DNA of 5,263 nt from Polynucleobacter meluiroseus. GTDB lineage: Bacteria; Pseudomonadota; Gammaproteobacteria; Burkholderiales; Burkholderiaceae. Position 1 is the stretch's first letter; each line of letters begins with the position of its first letter. Location of the stretch: contig CALQED020000111.1 in the NCBI GenBank assembly GCA_943329505.2, positions 1 through 5,263 of the forward strand, read 5' to 3'. This document shows, one piece after another, positions 1-5,263 of the stretch. Both the position numbers and the translations under genes were made by a program. The notes beneath the pieces were generated by a model. That model had not been told where the DNA came from. It made no database searches and worked only from the letters and a program-made list of their open reading frames with translations.

Positions 1-1899
1 GGTAGTCATGTGAGCTGTTAAGTTCACTGAACCGAGGTTACATACAGCGATTTCGCTTTCATTGGTATTGAGGGTGATCTCAGTACACAAGTTAGAAGAG
101 TGAACTACGCCAATATGTTGCTGTGGGCTACGGATATTGCAAGGATCTTTGAAAGTAATCCATGGGTGGCCAGTTTCAAATAACATGCCGAGCATCTTGC
201 GCCACAATTGCTGCGCAGGGATTCTGCGGAATGGCTTCAATTCGCCACGATCTGCTTTTTGCTCATAGGCAACATAAGCCTCTTCAAATGCTTTACCAAA
301 CTTATCATGCAAGTCAGGAGTATTTGATGGTGAGAACAAAGTCCAGTCGCCATTTTCCATCACACGCTTCATGAACAGATCAGGAATCCAGTTAGAAGTA
401 TTCATATCGTGAGTACGGCGGCGATCATCACCGGTGTTCTTACGCAATTCCAAGAACTCTTCAATATCTAAGTGCCAGGTTTCCAAATAGGCGCAAACCG
501 CACCCTTACGCTTACCACCCTGGTTCACAGCAACTGCAGTATCGTTGACTACCTTCAGGAATGGCACAACACCTTGTGATTTACCGTTAGTACCTTTGAT
601 ATGACTACCCAAAGCACGAACGTTAGTCCAGTCATTACCTAATCCGCCAGCAAACTTAGACAACAAGGCATTTTCTTTTAATGCTTCGTAGATACCATCA
701 AGATCATCTTCAACAGTCGTTAAGTAGCAGCTAGAGAGCTGTGGACGTGTAGTAGCTGAATTGAACAAAGTTGGGGTGCTGGACATGAAATCAAATGTAG
801 AGAGGATTTCATAGAACTCAATGGCACGGCGCTCACGGTCTAATTCATTCATGGATAGACCCATTGCTACGCGCATAAAGAAAGCCTGTGGCATTTCAAT
901 ACGACGATCTTCAATGTGCAAGAAATAGCGGTCATACAAAGTTTGCAGACCAAGATAGTTGAACTGAAGATCACGACTAGCGTTCAATGCAGCTGCCAAT
1001 CTTGGCAAATCAAAGTCACGCATCCGTGGGTCTAACAATTCCGCAGAAATGCCCTCTTGGATATACTTGGCAAAATAAGTACCGTACTCAGCTTGCATGT
1101 CACCTTGCAATACTTCTTTACCCAAGATCTCCTTGCGAATCACGTGCATCAAAATACGCGCTGTTGCTTGGCTATACGCAGGATCTTTTTCAATCAACGT
1201 ACGCGATGCCAAGATGGCAGAGTCATAAACCTGAGCCATCGGCACGCCATCATACAAATTCTTGATCGTTTCGGTAATGATGGGGCTTGCATCAATATGA
1301 TTACCTAAGCCTTCACACGCAGCTTCAATCACTGTGCGCAAGGCGCCCATATCCAACCACTTCTCAACGCCATCATCTGTCACCTTAATACCTGACTCGC
1401 CAACTTGATTAGCAGTTTGAGTATCTTGTGAAGCTTCTTGTTGGGCAGCTCGCTCCTGATTGCGCTTTTCACGATAAAGGACATAGGCACGAGCAACGTT
1501 ATGCTCGCCACTACGCATTAAGGCCAATTCAACTTGATCTTGAATATCTTCAATATGGAAAGTACCGCCGTTAGGACGACTCCGCAACAAAGCGCGCACT
1601 ACCGCATGCGTCAGTTGCTCTACCTGTTCGCGCACACGGGCGGATGCAGCGCCTTGGCCACCATTAACTGCTAAAAATGCTTTTGTTACTGCGATCGCGA
1701 TTTTAGATGGCTCAAAAGCAACTACTGAGCCATTACGACGAATAATTTTGTAGTCAGATAACTGCGTTGCCTGAGCACCACCAACACCACCAGCCACAAA
1801 GCTAGCGGAAGGGGTCTGATTCATAGACCCCACAGGACTCATTCCTGGGTTATTTTCTCCAGGTGTTTGGCCTGCTGTCTGTGGATTTGCGTATGTCAT
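1..1899 (-). CDS. nrdA: Ribonucleoside-diphosphate reductase, class Ia, alpha (catalytic) subunit NrdA; C-terminus cut off by window edge
   Basis: NrdA reduces ribonucleoside diphosphates to deoxyribonucleotides in the cytoplasm, using a radical supplied by NrdB. I translated the minus strand from ATG 1899-1897; the frame is open to base 1, giving 633 codons. After a Gly/Pro/Gln-rich leader (about 1-48) come an ATP-cone (about 50-142, starting YKIIRRNG) and a second cone-like segment (about 171-260) that aligns with the start of E. coli NrdA. The catalytic domain then follows at a constant offset of +166 to E. coli numbering. Active-site residues are C391 (in LSSCYL; E. coli C225), N603, C605 and E607 (in SSNLCTEI; C439 region) and C620 (in AVCNLGS; C462). 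D398 matches specificity-site D232. The radical-transfer tyrosines and C-terminal cysteines would lie beyond the window. An SD at 1904-1908 supports this start. The layout of two N-terminal cones resembles Pseudomonas aeruginosa NrdA. nrdB is probably downstream, outside the window. Confidence 0.97.
   Translation of the reverse strand, partial: MTYANPQTAGQTPGENNPGMSPVGSMNQTPSASFVAGGVGGAQATQLSDYKIIRRNGSVVAFEPSKIAIAVTKAFLAVNGGQGAASARVREQVEQLTHAVVRALLRSRPNGGTFHIEDIQDQVELALMRSGEHNVARAYVLYREKRNQERAAQQEASQDTQTANQVGESGIKVTDDGVEKWLDMGALRTVIEAACEGLGNHIDASPIITETIKNLYDGVPMAQVYDSAILASRTLIEKDPAYSQATARILMHVIRKEILGKEVLQGDMQAEYGTYFAKYIQEGISAELLDPRMRDFDLPRLAAALNASRDLQFNYLGLQTLYDRYFLHIEDRRIEMPQAFFMRVAMGLSMNELDRERRAIEFYEILSTFDFMSSTPTLFNSATTRPQLSSCYLTTVEDDLDGIYEALKENALLSKFAGGLGNDWTNVRALGSHIKGTNGKSQGVVPFLKVVNDTAVAVNQGGKRKGAVCAYLETWHLDIEEFLELRKNTGDDRRRTHDMNTSNWIPDLFMKRVMENGDWTLFSPSNTPDLHDKFGKAFEEAYVAYEQKADRGELKPFRRIPAQQLWRKMLGMLFETGHPWITFKDPCNIRSPQQHIGVVHSSNLCTEITLNTNESEIAVCNLGSVNLTAHMTT
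1811..1847 (-). other. Two adjacent hairpin-forming repeats inside the nrdA 5' coding region
   Basis: Within codons of about 18-30, the low-complexity leader of NrdA, two inverted repeats lie side by side. One is GGGGTCT (1811-1817) with AGACCCC (1825-1831): a perfect 7-bp stem and 7-nt loop. The other is CAGGA (1833-1837) with TCCTG (1843-1847): a 5-bp stem and 5-nt loop. In the transcript they would fold about 50-90 nt after the start codon. The repeats are seen directly. Any effect on translation or mRNA stability is inference, and they may be by-products of Gly/Pro codons. Confidence 0.4.
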
Positions 1900-1903
1900 G
1901 TTG

Positions 1904-1908
1904 CTCCT
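1904..1908 (-). promoter_or_regulatory. Ribosome binding site of nrdA
   Basis: The minus strand reads AGGAG, then a 4-nt spacer (CAAC), then ATG at 1899. This is a strong Shine-Dalgarno core at close but usable spacing. It favours the ATG at 1899 over the in-frame methionine codons at residues 20 and 26. Confidence 0.8.
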
Positions 1909-1972
1909 GCGTATATATATAGTTATTTGGACAAAATATCGTTAAAAAACAAAGGGGTATTGCTGGATTCAA

Positions 1973-1988
1973 ACACTACATGTAGTGT
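1973..1988 (-). promoter_or_regulatory. NrdR box 1 (promoter-distal, in the nrdA leader)
   Basis: ACACTACATGTAGTGT is a perfect 16-bp palindrome and fits the known NrdR-box consensus acaCwAtATaTwGtgt, with changes only at the two weak central positions. NrdR is the ATP/dATP-sensing repressor of bacterial ribonucleotide reductase genes. The box lies about 15 bp downstream of the predicted start of transcription and is centred 31 bp from a second box. The match and spacing are seen in the sequence; binding is inferred. Confidence 0.88.
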
Positions 1989-2003
1989 CTCGAAGGGAGT
2001 TAG

Positions 2004-2019
2004 GCACTAAGTATAGGGA
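2004..2019 (-). promoter_or_regulatory. NrdR box 2, overlapping the nrdA -10
   Basis: GCACTAAGTATAGGGA matches the NrdR-box consensus at about 11 of 16 positions, including the conserved CACTA and TATAG-type arms. Its centre (2011.5) is exactly 31 bp, three helical turns, from that of box 1 (1980.5). This is the usual geometry of paired NrdR boxes. It covers the -10 hexamer, so NrdR bound here would block RNA polymerase. It is weaker than box 1, and the call rests largely on the spacing and promoter overlap. Confidence 0.75.
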
Positions 2020-2038
2020 ATTATTTAGTCTTTGGTAA
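2010..2038 (-). promoter_or_regulatory. Sigma-70-type promoter of nrdA
   Basis: On the minus strand, -35 TTACCA (2038-2033, 4 of 6 matches) is followed by a 17-bp spacer and -10 TATACT (2015-2010, 5 of 6). Transcription should start near 2003, giving a 5' leader of about 104 nt that contains NrdR box 1. The sequence upstream of the -35 is very A/T rich, as in UP elements. Spacing, hexamers and the overlap with an NrdR box agree with one another. Confidence 0.75.
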
Positions 2039-2040
2039 GC

Positions 2041-2076
2041 TATTTCTACTAAAAAATCATAAGTATTTTTACTAAG
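2041..2076 (-). repeat. Imperfect 13-bp direct repeat upstream of the nrdA -35
   Basis: On the plus strand TATTTCTACTAAA (2041-2053) recurs as TATTTTTACTAAG (2064-2076), 11 of 13 identical and 23 bp apart, about two helical turns. The copies lie just upstream of the nrdA -35 in a stretch of nearly pure A/T. They could be an activator site or a two-part UP element. With such low complexity, chance similarity is also possible. Confidence 0.4.
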
Positions 2077-2143
2077 TAATCCAGTGTTTTGAGACCCATT
2101 ATGGTGAATAGATTCCAGCCCTTTTTAGTTAAAGGCTAGAAAA

Positions 2144-2159
2144 GTAAGCGTACGCTTAC
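2144..2159 (-). terminator. Perfect 16-bp palindrome; possible intrinsic terminator of the ypjD-ampD operon
   Basis: GTAAGCGTACGCTTAC is its own reverse complement and begins 14 bases past the ampD stop codon. On the minus-strand transcript it can fold to a 6-bp stem with a GUAC loop, followed by UUUUCU, which fits a short intrinsic terminator separating ampD from nrdA. The stem is short and the U-tract modest, so termination would be weak. A perfect palindrome of this length could equally be an operator for a dimeric regulator. Confidence 0.45.
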
Positions 2160-2173
2160 ATACAAAAATCAGA

Positions 2174-2992
2174 CTAGCGAGAAGCAACCCCATAAGGGAG
2201 ATTTTTTGCAGCGATGCCTGTCTCTTTTTGGAACTTTTTCCATTCAAAATAGATTCCAGGATCCGTTTTTCTGTCGGGGGCAATGTCACTATGTCCAGCA
2301 AACTGAAGATTGGGGTAGCTTGCAGCTAATTTTTTTACGAGAACTGCCAAAGTCTCGTATTGCGACTCTTCAAATGCGGATTCTCCGTCACCCTCAAGCT
2401 CAATGCCAATCGAAAAATCGTTGCATTGCTGTCTTCCCATAAAAGAGGAAACACCGGCGTGCCAAGCTTTGTTTTGGGTAGATACGAACTGGATCAACTC
2501 ACCTGAGCGAGCGATCAAAAAATGGCTAGATACTTTCTGACTAGCAATCTCGGCAAAGTAGGGGTGTGAATAAATGTCTAGCGTATTTTGAAAAAAATCT
2601 ACGATGTAATGGCTAGTGTTCTTATTTTTAAACTCCCCGGGCGGCAAGCTAATGTGATGGATCACCGCAAGGTCTAATGGAATATTTTCGGGTCTCACAT
2701 CTTGATTTGGTGAAATGCGCCACTTGGCAGAACCAATCCATCCCTGTCTATCAAGCGCATGAAGATGTTCTGAAGAGCAATAAAAGCGTTTTTCATACGT
2801 CATTGCTTCTGACTTGGGAAGATGAACATTGCAATACTGACAGGAGACCATCGTCTCTGGCTCCATAGACTCTGGATCCTTGTCAGAGCTGGGTTTGGCG
2901 GCGTTTCTTTGGTTGAATTTAATTTGTTTTTTACCCTTTAGCCAAAGGTAAAAAAGGTACGCGCCCACCAATAATAGAAGCCATTTAAACAA
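2174..2992 (-). CDS. ampD: 1,6-anhydro-N-acetylmuramyl-L-alanine amidase AmpD, fused to an N-terminal PP0621-like membrane/zinc-ribbon segment
   Basis: AmpD cleaves the lactyl-amide bond between 1,6-anhydro-MurNAc and the stem peptide during peptidoglycan recycling, and in some bacteria thereby keeps AmpR-type beta-lactamase control switched off. This 272-aa protein exceeds the usual length of about 180-190 aa. Residues 4-19 form one hydrophobic helix followed by KGKK, which predicts a cytoplasmic C-terminus. Residues 48-76 carry CxxC (C51, C54) and YCSSEH (C72, H76), a likely zinc site typical of small PP0621-family proteins. The amidase runs from about 84 to 255, with zinc ligands H112 (IHHISLPPG), H234 and D244 (in GHSDIAPDRKTDPG), catalytic E198 (IGIELEG), K242 and a WHAG motif. 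The start is TTG at 2992, because an in-frame TAA (the ypjD stop) lies two codons upstream. No SD is evident, so coupling to ypjD, 3 bp upstream, is likely. There is no in-frame start at the domain junction. Confidence 0.93.
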   Translation of the reverse strand: MFKWLLLLVGAYLFYLWLKGKKQIKFNQRNAAKPSSDKDPESMEPETMVSCQYCNVHLPKSEAMTYEKRFYCSSEHLHALDRQGWIGSAKWRISPNQDVRPENIPLDLAVIHHISLPPGEFKNKNTSHYIVDFFQNTLDIYSHPYFAEIASQKVSSHFLIARSGELIQFVSTQNKAWHAGVSSFMGRQQCNDFSIGIELEGDGESAFEESQYETLAVLVKKLAASYPNLQFAGHSDIAPDRKTDPGIYFEWKKFQKETGIAAKNLPYGVASR

Positions 2993-2995
2993 TGC

Positions 2996-3850
2996 TTATG
3001 CTCTCTGAAGAATCACTTCCAATACGAAACGACTGCCTACGTAAGCAAGCAATAAAACAACATAAGCACTCAAGACCCAACGAATTGCTGCTCTACCTCT
3101 GAGTCCCACTCTCCAGCGAGCAATCATTAAGCCGCCAAATAGCAACCAAGACACAAGCGCAAAAATTGTTTTGTGATCCCATACAAAGGGTTTGCCGAAC
3201 AAGGTTTGGGAGAACAGTAAACCCGAAAAAACCGTTAAGGTCAGCAATGCAAAACCCACGTAAATCAAATTGAATAAAAGACTTTCAATTGTCATTAAAG
3301 GCGGTAGATCATCAAGCCAAAAAGCCAAGCGACTGTTGGGCAGAATGCCAAGCTGTTGATGTAAGGCACGGTCATATGCACTCATTAACATGGCTTGCAT
3401 TGCCGCGAGACTTAATAAACCCACCGAAACCGTTGCCACAATAAAGTGTGCTTTGAACCAAGGATCTGAAACAGCCTCCGGAGAAAGCAGAGTGCCGGGA
3501 AAAAATAGTGGCAGCAGGGAACAAAATAAAGCGAATAGGATCGACATCCAAAGCAAGCTGGCAATAGGCAAAAACCAAGACTGAAACCAGTAGAACGCAA
3601 GGCCTACCCAGGCTATCAGAGATAAATCTTGAGCAAAACCAAATACAAAGCCTTGTGCTGTAAATACAGAATCATGAATCTCAATACCGTGAGCTACCAG
3701 CAACACAAATATCAGCGCCCTCACCAATACAGATGACTGGGTCGATTGACCTTTCCCCCGCTTATATCCTAAGCCTAAAAAGATCAAAAGCATCAAATAA
3801 AACAAAGGGATGAGAGCGTCGAAACTGAAGTAATCTAAAATGTCCATCAT
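2996..3850 (-). CDS. ypjD: YpjD/CcsA-family inner-membrane protein (cytochrome c assembly / HemX-like)
   Basis: This integral membrane protein of about 284 aa has around eight hydrophobic helices, near residues 13-29, 43-57, 67-90, 95-117, 133-157, 190-213, 226-246 and 258-276 (numbered from a possible TTG at 3853). Family-typical features are VAHGIEIHD in helix 2, a histidine at the start of helix 5 (KAHF), and the conserved C-terminal block with FVWDHKTIFALVSWLLF, arginine-rich ARWRVGLRGR, and YVGSRFVLE. Related CcsA/CcmC/HemX proteins handle haem, but YpjD proteins have no settled function, so a haem role is inference. I take ATG 3850 as the start. TTG 3853 or ATG 3847 are equally possible, since none has a clear SD. 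It is the first gene of the ypjD-ampD pair and is divergent from ffh. It follows the YpjD arrangement rather than that of a large Ccs system: no ResB/CcsB partner is nearby. Confidence 0.85.
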   Translation of the reverse strand: MMDILDYFSFDALIPLFYLMLLIFLGLGYKRGKGQSTQSSVLVRALIFVLLVAHGIEIHDSVFTAQGFVFGFAQDLSLIAWVGLAFYWFQSWFLPIASLLWMSILFALFCSLLPLFFPGTLLSPEAVSDPWFKAHFIVATVSVGLLSLAAMQAMLMSAYDRALHQQLGILPNSRLAFWLDDLPPLMTIESLLFNLIYVGFALLTLTVFSGLLFSQTLFGKPFVWDHKTIFALVSWLLFGGLMIARWRVGLRGRAAIRWVLSAYVVLLLAYVGSRFVLEVILQRA

Positions 3851-3867
3851 CAAAGTCTAATCGATAA
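3851..3867. promoter_or_regulatory. 17-bp divergent spacer between ypjD and ffh
   Basis: The two start codons face away from each other across 17 bp, or 14 bp if ypjD starts at TTG 3853. There is no room for two full promoters, so each promoter must lie at least partly in the other gene. On the plus strand, -10-like hexamers TAAAAT (3836-3841) and TCTAAT (3856-3861) could serve ffh, each 5 of 6 to consensus, but neither has a good -35. I see no Shine-Dalgarno for either gene. I could not identify a ypjD promoter with confidence. Confidence 0.4.
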
Positions 3868-5250
3868 ATGCTACAAAACCTCACCGACCGCCTATCTCGC
3901 GTTGTTAAAACCATGCGGGGACAAGCCCGCCTCACGGAAGAGAACACCGCAGAAATGCTACGGGAGATCCGTTTAGCCTTATTAGAGGCCGACGTAGCCC
4001 TCCCAGTTGTTAAATCTCTCCTAGAACAGATCAAATTTAAAGCCCTTGGCGAGGAAGTGGTTGGTAGCTTAAGTCCTGGTCAGGCATTGGTTGGGGTGGT
4101 CCAACGTGAGCTGGCCCAAGTCATGGGAGGCGATGCCAAGGACAGTGGCGAGCTCAATTTAGCTACTCAGCCCCCAGCTGTGATTTTGATGGCTGGTTTA
4201 CAAGGCGCCGGTAAAACGACCTCGGTTGGAAAGTTAGCTAAATGGCTACAAGAAAAAAAGAAAAAGAAAGTCCTTACGGTATCTTGCGACGTGTATCGCC
4301 CTGCTGCTATTGAACAGCTTGAAACCGTTACCAAACAAGTTGGGGCTGAGTTTTTTCCTAGCAACATTCATCAAAAACCCAACGATATTGCGACTGCCGC
4401 ATTAGATTGGGCGCGTCGCCATTATTTTGATGTCGTTATTGTTGATACCGCAGGACGCCTAGGTATTGATGAAGCACTCATGCAAGAAATTCAAACTTTG
4501 CACGCCAACTTAAATCCCATTGAAACATTATTTGTGGTTGATGCGATGCTGGGTCAAGATGCTGTCAACACTGCTAAAGCATTCCATGAGGCGTTGCCGC
4601 TGACTGGTGTCATTCTGACTAAACTTGATGGTGACTCCCGTGGTGGTGCCGCCCTTTCTGTGCGCCAAGTGACCGGTGTGCCGCTCAAATTTATCGGCGT
4701 GGCAGAGAAGATGGATGGTCTAGAAGCCTTTGATGCAGAGCGTATGGCTAACCGCATCTTGGGTATGGGTGACATTCTTGCCTTGGTCGAACAAGCCCAA
4801 CAACATGTTGATGTTGCCAAGGCAGAAAAGCTCGCTAGCAAGATTTCTAAAGGCGGATTTGATCTTGAGGATTTTCGTGATCAACTTCTACAAATGCAAA
4901 AGATGGGCGGGATGGCTAGCTTGATGGATAAGCTCCCAAGCCAAATGGCTCAAGCAGCCTCCAAAACCAATCTCAGTAACGCAGATAAACAAACTCAGCG
5001 CATGCGTGGAATTATCGACAGCATGACTCCTCGGGAACGTAGCAAACCCGAATTACTGAAAGCGAGTCGCAAACGTCGCATCGCTGCAGGTGCTGGTGTA
5101 GAAGTTCAAGAAGTCAATCGTTTGCTTGCTCAGTTTGAACAAATGCAAACGATGATGAAGCAATTCAAGGGTGGAAAAATGGCCCGCGCGATGGCAGGTA
5201 TGGCTGCCAAAGGAGCCGCCAAAGGGATAGGCGGACTCTTTAAGAGATAG
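3868..5250 (+). CDS. ffh: Signal recognition particle protein Ffh (SRP54 GTPase)
   Basis: Ffh binds 4.5S RNA and nascent hydrophobic signal sequences, then docks with FtsY to deliver ribosomes to the inner membrane. The 460-aa product is full length and collinear with E. coli Ffh. It has an N domain (about 1-95, with LLEADVALPVV at 38-48) and a G domain (about 100-295) with P-loop GLQGAGKTT (110-118), DVYRPAA (141-147), DTAGR (193-197), TKLD (251-254) and GVAEK (277-281). The M domain (about 325-460) has the methionine-rich signal-peptide groove (for example MQKMGGMASLM and MQTMM) and the RNA-binding SRKRRIAAG (400-408). The start is fixed by an in-frame TAA directly before ATG 3868 and by agreement with E. 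coli MFDNLTDRL (here MLQNLTDRL). No SD is visible, so the mRNA may be leaderless or start close to the gene. The C-terminal tail is rich in Gly, Ala and Lys, ending LFKR. It stops with TAG; the 13 bases after it show no terminator. Confidence 0.99.
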   Translation: MLQNLTDRLSRVVKTMRGQARLTEENTAEMLREIRLALLEADVALPVVKSLLEQIKFKALGEEVVGSLSPGQALVGVVQRELAQVMGGDAKDSGELNLATQPPAVILMAGLQGAGKTTSVGKLAKWLQEKKKKKVLTVSCDVYRPAAIEQLETVTKQVGAEFFPSNIHQKPNDIATAALDWARRHYFDVVIVDTAGRLGIDEALMQEIQTLHANLNPIETLFVVDAMLGQDAVNTAKAFHEALPLTGVILTKLDGDSRGGAALSVRQVTGVPLKFIGVAEKMDGLEAFDAERMANRILGMGDILALVEQAQQHVDVAKAEKLASKISKGGFDLEDFRDQLLQMQKMGGMASLMDKLPSQMAQAASKTNLSNADKQTQRMRGIIDSMTPRERSKPELLKASRKRRIAAGAGVEVQEVNRLLAQFEQMQTMMKQFKGGKMARAMAGMAAKGAAKGIGGLFKR

Positions 5251-5263
5251 TTAATTAACTAAA

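Noticed and set aside
162..1308. Plus-strand open frames of 70-92 codons inside the nrdA region
   Set aside because: They lie wholly opposite nrdA, whose minus-strand translation shows conserved catalytic motifs throughout. The plus-strand products show no recognisable domain and are rich in Ser, His and Gln as expected from antisense of a real gene.
1912..1921. (TA)5 dinucleotide run just upstream of the nrdA Shine-Dalgarno, as a possible slippage switch or extra -10
   Set aside because: It is only five units, has no -35 at suitable spacing, and a start there would leave almost no leader. It is better read as an A/T-rich unstructured stretch before the ribosome site.
2117..2137. Second inverted repeat AGCC(C)TTT...AAAGGCT between nrdA and ampD as a terminator
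   Set aside because: The stem needs a one-base bulge and has no following T-tract in either direction, so it does not support a terminator call.
2107..2259. 12-bp direct repeat AATAGATTCCAG at 2107-2118 and 2248-2259
   Set aside because: In a window of 5.3 kb about one exact 12-bp repeat is expected by chance. One copy is coding and no further copies were noticed.
3372..4034. Minus-strand frames of 62, 68 and 90 codons and a plus-strand frame of 64 codons over ypjD and the ffh start
   Set aside because: All overlap ypjD or ffh in other frames and carry no recognisable motif. The 90-codon frame crosses the divergent junction and would conflict with both well-supported genes.
4167..4841. Minus-strand frames of 66 and 95 codons opposite ffh
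   Set aside because: They are antisense shadows of conserved Ffh G-domain sequence, with no domain or ribosome site of their own.
5251..5263. TTAATTAACT after the ffh stop as a regulatory palindrome or terminator
   Set aside because: TTAATTAA is a palindrome of eight A/T bases at the window edge; there is no GC stem and too little sequence to judge.

Overview
The window looks like chromosomal core sequence from a betaproteobacterium of the Burkholderiaceae with moderate GC, most likely Polynucleobacter or a close relative. This is inferred from the protein types and from the gene order ffh / ypjD / PP0621-like + ampD / nrdA. That order matches what I recall of Burkholderiales genomes, but I could not check it here. 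I see no mobile element, CRISPR array, tRNA or rRNA.

Layout. Bases 1-1899 (minus) hold the first 633 codons of nrdA, the catalytic subunit of class Ia ribonucleotide reductase; the gene runs off the left edge. Bases 1900-2173 are the nrdA control region. It contains a Shine-Dalgarno sequence, a good sigma-70-type promoter, and two NrdR-box-like palindromes whose centres are exactly 31 bp apart. It also has an imperfect direct repeat upstream of the -35, and a perfect 16-bp palindrome that may end the upstream operon. Bases 2174-2992 (minus) encode one protein joining a membrane-anchored zinc-ribbon-like PP0621-type segment to a complete AmpD amidase. Bases 2996-3850 (minus) encode a YpjD/CcsA-family polytopic inner-membrane protein. 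The two genes are 3 bp apart and so form an operon. Bases 3868-5250 (plus) encode Ffh, the SRP54 GTPase, transcribed divergently from ypjD across a gap of only 17 bp.

Functionally these are housekeeping genes: dNTP synthesis (nrdA), recycling of peptidoglycan fragments (ampD), a probable cytochrome/haem-related membrane protein (ypjD) and co-translational membrane targeting (ffh). The points most worth a second look are the PP0621-AmpD fusion, which predicts a membrane-tethered form of a normally soluble cytoplasmic amidase, and the well-formed NrdR operator pair over the nrdA promoter. The extra N-terminal ATP-cone in NrdA and the very tight ypjD/ffh divergent junction come next. I found no convincing undescribed system; the region is mostly ordinary core genome.
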